A stretch of 13,521 bases of DNA from Flavobacteriaceae bacterium (GTDB lineage Bacteria; Bacteroidota; Bacteroidia; Flavobacteriales; Flavobacteriaceae). The notes below the pieces were generated by a model that made no database searches, was not told where the DNA came from, and saw only the letters and a program-made list of their open reading frames with translations. This document shows, one piece after another, positions 7,607-13,521 of the stretch. A program made the translations under genes and the position numbers. Location: positions 1 to 13,521 of the forward strand of contig JABDPL010000310.1 of the NCBI GenBank assembly GCA_013042825.1, given 5' to 3'. Within the stretch, counting starts at the first letter, position 1; the number at the start of each line of letters is the position of its first letter.

Positions 7607-8548
7607 ATGACTAACCGGATCAAAGACCTGTTCAAGATCGATCATCCTATAATTCAGGCCGGCATGATCTGGAACAGCGGCTGGCGACTGGCGTCTGCCG
7701 CGAGTAATGCCGGTATACTCGGACTTATAGGCGCGGGATCGATGTACCCGGATGTTCTACGGGAGCATATTCAGAAATGTAAATTTACGACTTCAAACCC
7801 CTTTGGTGTTAACGTTCCCATGTTATATCCGGAGATCGATAAGATCATGGACATCATAGCCGAAGAAGATGTAAAAATTGTTTTTACCTCTGCAGGAAAT
7901 CCAAAGACCTGGACCTCTTGGTTAAAGGAACGCGGGATAACCGTTGTTCATGTGGTGAGCAGTGTGAAGTTCGCTTTAAAGGCTCAGGATGCAGGGGTTG
8001 ATGCCATAGTTGCTGAGGGTTTTGAAGCTGGCGGTCATAACGGCCGGGAGGAAACAACCACACTTACGCTGATTCCCATGGTGCGTGAAAAAATCGAAAT
8101 ACCACTGATTGCTGCCGGAGGTATTGCAAGCGGTCGAGCCATGCTGGCAGCCATGGTACTGGGAGCGGATGGTGTTCAAATCGGAAGCCGTTTCGTAGCG
8201 AGTGAAGAATCATCGGCACATATTGCTTTTAAAAAGGCGGTTGTTGATGCCAGCGAGGGAGATACCCAGCTTACCTTAAAGGAACTGGCACCGGTGCGAT
8301 TGATCAAGAATAAATTTTATAACGACCTTCAGGACCTGTATCAGAAAGGCCCCTCTGTAGAGGAGCTAAAAGCATTGCTGGGCCGTGCCCGGGCCAAGCG
8401 AGGCATGTTCGAGGGGGACCTCGAGGAAGGCGAACTTGAAATAGGCCAGGTTTCAGGACTTATTCATGAAATCAAACCGGCGAGGGAGATCGTTGCCCAT
8501 TTGATCAGTGAGTTTGAGCAGGCAAAACAAGACGTACAAAAGCTGTAA
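7607..8548 (+). CDS. FMN-dependent FabK / nitronate monooxygenase family oxidoreductase
   Basis: This 313-residue TIM-barrel flavoenzyme belongs to the family holding nitronate monooxygenases and enoyl-ACP reductase II (FabK). Visible landmarks are PIIQAGMIWNSG (14-25) at the FMN site, FTSAGNP (93-99), the active-site segment EGFEAGGHNG (137-146) with catalytic His144, and the phosphate-binding stretch AAGGIASG (169-176) with GADGVQIGSRFVAS (187-199). From memory, the whole chain runs parallel to streptococcal FabK (about 320 residues), including a C-terminal GDLEEGELEIGQVSGLI segment like the end of FabK. Automatic pipelines usually call such proteins nitronate monooxygenase. I cannot decide between enoyl-ACP reduction in fatty acid synthesis and nitronate oxidation from sequence alone. 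Its ATG directly abuts the protease stop and mazG starts 3 bases after its own stop, so it is firmly inside the operon. Confidence 0.88.
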   Translation: MTNRIKDLFKIDHPIIQAGMIWNSGWRLASAASNAGILGLIGAGSMYPDVLREHIQKCKFTTSNPFGVNVPMLYPEIDKIMDIIAEEDVKIVFTSAGNPKTWTSWLKERGITVVHVVSSVKFALKAQDAGVDAIVAEGFEAGGHNGREETTTLTLIPMVREKIEIPLIAAGGIASGRAMLAAMVLGADGVQIGSRFVASEESSAHIAFKKAVVDASEGDTQLTLKELAPVRLIKNKFYNDLQDLYQKGPSVEELKALLGRARAKRGMFEGDLEEGELEIGQVSGLIHEIKPAREIVAHLISEFEQAKQDVQKL

Positions 8549-8551
8549 TTT

Positions 8552-9325
8552 ATGGAGAGACGTGAAGAGCAATTAAAGGCCTTTGACCGGTTGTTAACCA
8601 TAATGGATGAATTGCGGGAGCAATGTCCCTGGGACAAAAAACAGACCATGCAGTCTCTTCGGCATTTGACTATAGAGGAGACTTACGAATTAGGAGATGC
8701 TATTCTTGAAAACGATCTTCAGGAGATAAAAAAGGAATTGGGCGATCTGTTGTTGCATATCGTTTTCTATGCACGAATTGGAAGTGAGACCGACGATTTT
8801 GATATAGCCGACGTATGCAATACCATTTGTGACAAGTTGATCGATCGCCACCCCCATGTTTATGGTGATGTTGAAGTGGCAGATGAAGATGAGGTGAAGC
8901 AAAACTGGGAAAAACTAAAGCTCAAGGAAGGAAAAACAAGCGTTCTGCAGGGTGTTCCAGCCGGTTTACCCGCATTGGTGAAAGCCAATCGCATTCAGGA
9001 TAAGGTTTCGGGGGTTGGTTTTGACTGGGAAAAACCGGAGCAGGTGCTTGAAAAGGTCAAGGAAGAGCTAATGGAATTCGAGCATGAGATCTCTAAAGGA
9101 GAATCCGATGCGATTGAAAGTGAATTTGGCGATGTACTGTTTTCGCTGGTCAACTATGCGAGGTTCCTGAAGATCAACCCGGAAAATGCACTCGAACGCA
9201 CAAATAAAAAATTCTCATTGCGCTTTAAATATCTGGAACGAAAAGCAGCCGAATCGAATAAATCACTTCATGAGATGAGCCTGGCTGAAATGGACAAATT
9301 CTGGGAAGAAGCAAAAAATCAATAA
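8552..9325 (+). CDS. mazG: Nucleoside triphosphate pyrophosphohydrolase MazG
   Basis: MazG hydrolyses (d)NTPs to monophosphates and pyrophosphate, clearing unwanted or damaged nucleotides. The 257 residues match the E. coli-type two-domain length (263). The N-terminal domain starts with the signature CPWDKKQTMQSLRHLTIEETYE (25-46, key residues Glu42, Glu43, Glu46) and continues to the metal ligands Glu62 and Asp65 in KELGDLL. The C-terminal domain repeats the pattern, with EELMEFEHE (171-179; Glu171, Glu172, Glu175) and Glu191/Asp194 in SEFGDVL, followed by a conserved LERTNKKFSLRFKYLE segment (214-229). Both metal sites look intact. It is the last gene of the mnmA operon, 3 bases after the flavoenzyme, with a terminator about 115 bases downstream. 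Confidence 0.96.
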   Translation: MERREEQLKAFDRLLTIMDELREQCPWDKKQTMQSLRHLTIEETYELGDAILENDLQEIKKELGDLLLHIVFYARIGSETDDFDIADVCNTICDKLIDRHPHVYGDVEVADEDEVKQNWEKLKLKEGKTSVLQGVPAGLPALVKANRIQDKVSGVGFDWEKPEQVLEKVKEELMEFEHEISKGESDAIESEFGDVLFSLVNYARFLKINPENALERTNKKFSLRFKYLERKAAESNKSLHEMSLAEMDKFWEEAKNQ

Positions 9326-9440
9326 TTTTTAAGAGTTAGGACATCCAAATCCTTTAACCCGTCCGTATATTAAATACAATCTTAGTCTGATTTAAGCGGT
9401 AAAAGATTAAGAAGGTAGTTTTATTTAGTTTAGTTAGGGG

Positions 9441-9478
9441 TCAAGTCCTGCCTGCAATGTAGGTGGGATTTGATTTTT
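9441..9478 (+). terminator. Intrinsic terminator of the mnmA-mazG operon
   Basis: The arms 9441-9455 and 9459-9473 pair over 15 consecutive positions around an AAT loop, followed by five Ts (9474-9478). Four of the pairs are G-U: 9445/9469, 9449/9465, 9450/9464 and 9454/9460. Those become A-C mismatches in the complementary RNA, so the structure is specific to plus-strand transcripts. The T-run overlaps the last codon of the convergent DUF349 gene. Between the mazG stop (9325) and this hairpin lie about 115 bases in which I see no gene. Confidence 0.82.
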
Positions 9479-11588
9479 AATAGAACTTCTTTATCCGTTT
9501 AAGTTTCTGTTTGAGTATCTCAAGATGATCTTTGTGCTTGTCGATCTTATTCTGGACTTCAACCACCACGGGATTATCATCTTTCACATTGGAGAAAAAT
9601 TGAAGATTGTTCTCCAACTGATTGATTTCAGCCTTAACCTCGTCAATGCGTTTCCTGATAAAATTATGCTCGCTGTTCATCGCATTTCTGTCATCGGTTT
9701 GGGCGATCGATTCAAGCTTACTGTCATATTTCAGTAGTTCGATCTCTGAGGGATCGGCATCTAACTTATTGTACAAGGCATTGATGGCCTTATTAAATTT
9801 TCCTTCTATATAGTATTTCTTGTAAGGAACCTTGCCCAGAGTTTTCCAGTTCTCTATCTGTTGCTTGATGATTTTCAGACCTTCATCCAATTCCTTGCCC
9901 AGTTCAAGTGTTTTGAGTGCTTCCAGGGCAGCTACTTTTCGGTCATAGGCTTCATTATCTTCTTTATTTGCCTCATTCCGCTGAGCATGTAATCGATTGA
10001 AATAATGATTACAGGCATTCTTGAATTCCTTCCAGATCTTATCGCTCTCCCGCCTGGGGACATGCCCTATGGCCTTCCAATCCTTTTGAATTTTTTTCAT
10101 GATTGGTGTGACCGATTCAAAATCATCACTGTCTTTCTTCTCCTCTGCGATCTTAATAAGTTCGAGTTTCTTGTTCAGATTTTCGTATTGCTCTTTTTTA
10201 AGACTCTTGTAGAAGAGGTTCTTTTTTCGATTAAATGCTCGTACCGATTCCTTGAATTTGGCCCATGTTGCCTCATTCACCTTTATCGGTACCTTCCCTG
10301 CATTGAAAAACTGCTGTCTCAGATTCTCAACCTTTTTAATCTTATTCTGCCAGGATTGATGATTGTTGGATTCATCGGCGGTTATGGCAAGGATATTATC
10401 TATGATTTCTTGTTTTACCTCAAGATTCTTGAGATAGGCTTCATCCATTTTCTGCAGATATTCCTGACGTTTTTCATGAATAGCCTTGGTAGCTGCCCTA
10501 AATCGCTCCCACAGCTCTTCCCTGTGCTCTTTAGCAACTGGGCCCAGTTCTTCCTTCCACATCTTATGAAGGGCCTGTAGCTCCCTGAATGAGCGGTTAC
10601 TGTCGGACTCATGAATCAGTTCTTCCGCGCGTTCGATTATCTTATTTTTCTCCTCGAGATTATGTTTAAAGTCGAGTTCTCTCAAATCCCTGTTGAGATG
10701 CAAAAAGTCATAGAAATTCTCGACATGATGATGATAGTTATTCCAAACGTTGTTATAACGATCCCTGGGAATCGGACCGGCATTGCGCCAGCGTTCCTGT
10801 AAAGCCTTGAAATGTTTATAGGTGGTGTTGATATTCTCTTCAACATTTAACAAACCCTTTATCTCCTCGATTATCTCCAATCGGTTTTCGAGATTGGCAC
10901 TAAGGGTTTTCTCCAAATTTTTATAATACTCTTGCCTTTGTTCGCGATAAGTCTTGAATAGGGTGTTGAATTTGGATTTCAGCGGAAAGTCAAAGCGGAA
11001 GTCAATTGAATTTCCTCCGGCTTCAAGAAATTCAGCTTTTTTGGATTCCAGTAGTGCGCCGAATTGTTTGTTAAAGGACGATCGTATCAATTCCATTGGA
11101 CGTTTGAGGAACTGGATCTTCTCCGTTTTAAGAAGGGCTTCCATTTCCTGAATGAGATCTTCCATGCTCATTTTTGAAAAATCCTTTTCTTCCTCCTTAT
11201 CATCACTGCCTAAATCGCCGTTTTCCGCGGCTTCTGCATTGGCCGAATCTATTTCTTCCAGTGCACCATCGGGTTCAACCTTAGCGGAATCGGAACTTTC
11301 ATTTTCAGTAGCTTCCGCACTGGTCGAATCTTTTTCTTCATGTACATCATCGGGTTTCACCTTATCGGAATCTGAGCTGTCATTCTCAGCAGCATCTGCT
11401 TTGGCCGAATCTGTTTCTTCCTTTACATCACTGGGTTCACCCTTCTCGGTTGTGGATTCTTCCGGAGTGTCTTTTTGTGGTATTTCCGCTTCGCTGGCGG
11501 GTAAGGATTCCTGAGGTGAATCTTCTATCCCCGTATTTTCATTTTTCTCAATTCCATCTGCTTCTTGCAGGTTAGCATTCTCAGACAT
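9477..11588 (-). CDS. DUF349 repeat protein with acidic repetitive N-terminus
   Basis: This protein of 703 residues has unknown function. Residues 1-138 are low complexity, rich in Glu, Asp, Ser and Ala and strongly acidic, with three degenerate 27-residue repeats (about 55-135). From about 140 it is almost wholly alpha-helical and charged, with about five DUF349 repeats. Each holds a Trp or Phe, a Gly-x-(Val/Ile)-Pro turn and a second Trp: ERWRNAGPIP (265-274), KMWKEELGPV (342-351), QFFNAGKVP (426-434), KDWKAIGHVP (502-511) and NWKTLGKVPY (580-589). A coiled-coil end (644-700) closes it. There is no signal peptide or membrane segment, so it is probably cytoplasmic. It lies 94 bases after aroE on the same strand; a weak -7-like TATCTTTA on the minus strand (about 11623-11630) could give it its own promoter. 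A scaffolding or nucleic-acid role is possible but unsupported here. Confidence 0.88.
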   Translation of the reverse strand: MSENANLQEADGIEKNENTGIEDSPQESLPASEAEIPQKDTPEESTTEKGEPSDVKEETDSAKADAAENDSSDSDKVKPDDVHEEKDSTSAEATENESSDSAKVEPDGALEEIDSANAEAAENGDLGSDDKEEEKDFSKMSMEDLIQEMEALLKTEKIQFLKRPMELIRSSFNKQFGALLESKKAEFLEAGGNSIDFRFDFPLKSKFNTLFKTYREQRQEYYKNLEKTLSANLENRLEIIEEIKGLLNVEENINTTYKHFKALQERWRNAGPIPRDRYNNVWNNYHHHVENFYDFLHLNRDLRELDFKHNLEEKNKIIERAEELIHESDSNRSFRELQALHKMWKEELGPVAKEHREELWERFRAATKAIHEKRQEYLQKMDEAYLKNLEVKQEIIDNILAITADESNNHQSWQNKIKKVENLRQQFFNAGKVPIKVNEATWAKFKESVRAFNRKKNLFYKSLKKEQYENLNKKLELIKIAEEKKDSDDFESVTPIMKKIQKDWKAIGHVPRRESDKIWKEFKNACNHYFNRLHAQRNEANKEDNEAYDRKVAALEALKTLELGKELDEGLKIIKQQIENWKTLGKVPYKKYYIEGKFNKAINALYNKLDADPSEIELLKYDSKLESIAQTDDRNAMNSEHNFIRKRIDEVKAEINQLENNLQFFSNVKDDNPVVVEVQNKIDKHKDHLEILKQKLKRIKKFY
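11184..11426 (-). repeat. Three degenerate 81-bp in-frame tandem repeats in the DUF349 gene
   Basis: Three consecutive 27-codon units encode VKEETDSAKADAAEN..., VHEEKDSTSAEATEN... and ALEEIDSANAEAAEN.... On the plus strand the shared GAATC words fall at 11245, 11326 and 11407, exactly 81 bases apart. Because 81 is a multiple of three, gain or loss of a unit keeps the frame. Units 1 and 2 (the two nearer the start codon) are more alike than unit 3, which has diverged in its second half. Confidence 0.8.
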
Positions 11589-11682
11589 AATAAAACTTTT
11601 TGATTTGTCGAAGGCTTGGTCTCATTAAAGATACTAAAACAAAACCAAATTAATAAAAAGAGCTATCCTATTCGAATAACGG

Positions 11683-12417
11683 TCAGGACATCCATATACT
11701 CCAGCTTTTTTCGGCCTGAAATTTAAGCATAGAGAGTCCGTTTATTACAGTTGTGCCGTTTTTTATTCCCTCGCGCATAAAGCCTGTTATTTCAGGGTTA
11801 TAGACCAGGTCATAGAGCAGATGCCCTGCTTTCAGGTGCTCGTAAGGTATTTCAGGACATCGATCAACATTTGGATAAGTGCCAAGAGGTGTACAATTGA
11901 TAATGATCTGGTGATCACTGATTATGTTCTTATTCAAATCACTGTAAGTGAGGTATTTATTATGTTTTGACCCCCTTGAAACTGAAGTATAGGGTATTCT
12001 CAATTCATCGAGCACATACCGAATGGCTTTTGAAGCGCCTCCTGTCCCCAGGATCAGTGCCCGCTTATGGTAGGGAAGCAGCAGCGGTGTTAGGCTTTCA
12101 CGAAATCCGAATGCATCGGTATTAAATCCTTTTAATTCGCCATTAGGCAAAAACTTAATGGTGTTTACAGCCCCGATCATTTTTGCCGTAGGGTTCAAAT
12201 GGTCAAGAAAAGGGATTATCTTTTCCTTATATGGAATGGTAACATTTAAGCCTCTGAGATCCTGATTTGTTTGGATGAATTCACGAAACCCAACGATCGA
12301 TTCCATATCAAAATTCTCGTAGGTGTGCGACATCCCATGCCGTTCGAATTTTTTACTGAAATAGGAACGCGAGAACGAATAGTCGATATGTTTTCCTAAA
12401 AGGCCGAATCTAGACAC
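11683..12417 (-). CDS. aroE: Shikimate dehydrogenase
   Basis: AroE reduces 3-dehydroshikimate to shikimate with NADPH in the chorismate pathway. The 244 residues are shorter than E. coli AroE (272) but hold the key sites: Ser14 and Ser16 in YSFSRSYF for the substrate carboxylate, the catalytic pair Lys64 (NVTIPYKE) and Asp101 (FNTDAFGF), Asn85 in GAVNTI, the nucleotide-binding glycine loop LGTGGASKA (123-131), and NCTPLGT, YDLVYNP and GLSMLKFQAEKSW toward the end. The usual Asn-Arg-Thr cofactor loop reads SRGSK (147-151), keeping only the Arg. The start is a GTG at 12417, because the first in-frame Met (29) would remove the substrate-binding serines. Its first 8 bases overlap the end of the DUF368 gene, which points to translational coupling. 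Confidence 0.95.
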   Translation of the reverse strand: MSRFGLLGKHIDYSFSRSYFSKKFERHGMSHTYENFDMESIVGFREFIQTNQDLRGLNVTIPYKEKIIPFLDHLNPTAKMIGAVNTIKFLPNGELKGFNTDAFGFRESLTPLLLPYHKRALILGTGGASKAIRYVLDELRIPYTSVSRGSKHNKYLTYSDLNKNIISDHQIIINCTPLGTYPNVDRCPEIPYEHLKAGHLLYDLVYNPEITGFMREGIKNGTTVINGLSMLKFQAEKSWSIWMS

Positions 12418-13429
12418 GCCGCTTCAGAGTTTTCTGTCCGTACAATTCCAGAATAAGGACGATCAAAATTCCAATAATGATATAAATGACGGCCCAAAAG
12501 GTGCTTTCCGTGAGTCCGGGCATGAACCGTTCATAGTTTTGAATAATCTTGTTTCCTGTGGAATCCATAAGTATGGTTCCACTCTCGTCTGTAACATATA
12601 TGGTATCCTTCCAGGGCCAGAGCACGCCAAGCGAACCTATAATGAAGCCCAGTAATAAGGATAAGGTGAGATTGCGGAAATACTTTAAAACATAATTCAG
12701 AATATGAGAAAAGGTCACCAGACCTGCTACCGAGCCCAGGGTAAATACTGCCAGAACCTTCAGCATGCGAACGCGTTCAGGTTCATTCAGAAAATCAAAA
12801 TTTCCTCCGAATACATCAAAAATCGTATCATATAAGGCGTTTACCGAGTCGACGAGCAAAAGCACATAATTGCCCAACAGTATAAGGATAAAGGAACCCG
12901 AAAATCCCGGTAGGGTCATTCCGGATACGCTTATCATACCGCAAAAGAAAACAAACCACAGGTTGTCATTTTCCTTAGCCGGGTCGAGGAAACTAATGGC
13001 AATGCCTACTATTACCCCAAAGGTCAAACCCAAGAATGTTCCGCGATTCCAGTATTTAAAATCTTTGCTGATGTAGTAGATCGAACCTATCATCATTCCG
13101 AAGAATACACTCCATACATATAATTCATAATGCCTTATCAGGTAGTCGAGCAGTTGAGATACACTGAAGTAACTCACGATCATTCCGAAGAATAGCAGTA
13201 CAAGGAACTGACCATTGATGTATTGATAAAAGCTTTTGAAGCGTCCATTGACCAGGAGCTTGACGGCAGTCCCGTTTAGTTTTTGAAGGGAGTAGATGAA
13301 CTCTTCATAAAAGCCCGCAACAAACGCAACAACACCGCCCGACACCCCGGGCACCTTATTAGCCGCTCCCATACCAAGGCCTTTGATAACCAGGAAAACC
13401 TTGTCGATAAATGTTCTTGCCGTTCTCAT
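12410..13429 (-). CDS. DUF368 membrane protein, probable undecaprenyl-phosphate translocase (PopT family)
   Basis: This polytopic inner-membrane protein of 339 residues belongs to DUF368. Members of this family (PopT) have been shown in other bacteria to return the lipid carrier undecaprenyl phosphate across the cytoplasmic membrane for reuse in cell wall and glycan synthesis; that role here is inferred from family. Two related motifs mark the internal inverted repeat: KVPGVSGGVVAFVAGFYEE (25-43) and TLPGFSGSFILILLGNY (172-188). Hydrophobic segments are near 75-95, 104-120, 131-148, 158-190, 222-245, 255-270 and 311-330. A polar loop (about 273-305) lies before the last segment. The ATG at 13429 lies 4 bases after the stop of the preceding gene, and its 3' end overlaps aroE by 8 bases, so it is in the middle of a minus-strand operon. 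Confidence 0.9.
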   Translation of the reverse strand: MRTARTFIDKVFLVIKGLGMGAANKVPGVSGGVVAFVAGFYEEFIYSLQKLNGTAVKLLVNGRFKSFYQYINGQFLVLLFFGMIVSYFSVSQLLDYLIRHYELYVWSVFFGMMIGSIYYISKDFKYWNRGTFLGLTFGVIVGIAISFLDPAKENDNLWFVFFCGMISVSGMTLPGFSGSFILILLGNYVLLLVDSVNALYDTIFDVFGGNFDFLNEPERVRMLKVLAVFTLGSVAGLVTFSHILNYVLKYFRNLTLSLLLGFIIGSLGVLWPWKDTIYVTDESGTILMDSTGNKIIQNYERFMPGLTESTFWAVIYIIIGILIVLILELYGQKTLKRRV

Positions 13430-13433
13430 GAAG

Positions 13434-13521
13434 CTATTCAGGTTTTTCCTTGCCCAGCCTTTCGAGTACGGAAATTGTTAAATATCCCACAACCATCATA
13501 ACAATGGCCATGAGCAACTGG
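13434..13521 (-). CDS. C-terminal end of a probable second DUF368-type membrane protein (5' part outside the window)
   Basis: Only the last 29 codons are inside the window, ending at a TAG (13434-13436). The visible residues are a single hydrophobic segment (LLMAIVMMVVGYLTISVLE) then a short charged tail RLGKEKPE. The pattern resembles the end of the adjacent DUF368 protein (YIIIGILIVLILELYGQK): aliphatic helix with a central Gly, then Leu-Glu, an aromatic or Leu-Gly step and a Lys-rich tail. The 4-base gap to the next start suggests the same transcript. I infer a tandem DUF368 paralogue, but one helix is weak evidence and another membrane protein is possible. Confidence 0.55.
   Translation of the reverse strand, partial: QLLMAIVMMVVGYLTISVLERLGKEKPE

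Noticed and set aside
10005..10580. 191-codon open frame on the plus strand inside the DUF349 gene
   Set aside because: It lies wholly antisense to a strongly supported repeat protein; its Leu/Ile/Phe-rich translation is what antisense of Lys/Glu-rich coding DNA gives, and no family motif is visible.
11184..11426. Possible CRISPR or regulatory direct repeats
   Set aside because: The units are contiguous, degenerate, 81 bases long and in frame within a coding gene, with no spacers.
11152..11514. Ser-rich 120-codon plus-strand frame with repeats
   Set aside because: It mirrors the acidic repeat region of the DUF349 gene; the repeats belong to the minus-strand frame, which continues into a recognised family.
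11589..11682. Terminator after aroE, around the palindrome TATTCGAATA followed by a T-run on the minus strand
   Set aside because: The palindrome gives only about three stem pairs once a loop is allowed, and the T-run is over 10 bases away, so it is not a credible intrinsic terminator.

Overview
The window looks like a stretch of ordinary chromosome from a member of the Bacteroidota, most likely the Flavobacteriaceae. The reasons are a serine protease with a type IX secretion C-terminal sorting domain, a lipoprotein whose mature N-terminus is Cys-Asn-Asn-Asp-Asp-Asp (like the surface-export signal of Bacteroidota lipoproteins), almost no Shine-Dalgarno sequences before the starts, and matches to the Bacteroidota -7 promoter element TAnnTTTG. 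No tRNA, rRNA, insertion sequence, CRISPR array or phage gene is visible. No intergenic gap exceeds about 160 bases.

Layout. Positions 1-863 hold the 3' half of pyrG (CTP synthase, whole glutaminase domain), followed on the same strand by yidC (membrane protein insertase, 953-2857). A strong hairpin terminator (2857-2887) separates yidC from a convergent gene for a two-domain fasciclin (FAS1) lipoprotein (2910-3890, minus). Divergent from it is a secreted MORN_2/YwqK-like repeat protein (3963-4673), which ends in its own terminator (4700-4728). Next is a tight plus-strand operon: mnmA (tRNA 2-thiouridylase, 4787-5974), a subtilisin-type protease with T9SS signal (5999-7606), a FabK/nitronate-monooxygenase-type flavoenzyme (7607-8548) and mazG (8552-9325). 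The last three abut within 0-3 bases, and a GU-rich 15-bp terminator stem (9441-9478) follows. The rest is a minus-strand cluster read right to left: the tail of a probable DUF368 protein (13434-13521), a complete DUF368/PopT-type membrane protein (12410-13429), aroE (11683-12417, GTG start inside the DUF368 gene), and a large acidic-then-helical DUF349 repeat protein (9477-11588).

How the genes relate. Most are core functions: CTP supply, membrane-protein insertion, wobble-uridine thiolation, NTP clean-up, aromatic amino acid synthesis and probably undecaprenyl-phosphate recycling. The envelope and secreted proteins (FAS1 lipoprotein, YwqK-like protein, T9SS protease) are the lineage-specific part. 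I see no clearly new system. The points most worth a second look are the flavoenzyme, which reads more like enoyl-ACP reductase FabK than nitronate monooxygenase; the apparent tandem DUF368 pair; the acidic 27-residue repeat array in the DUF349 protein; the altered cofactor-loop motif in AroE; and the T9SS protease embedded in a housekeeping operon.
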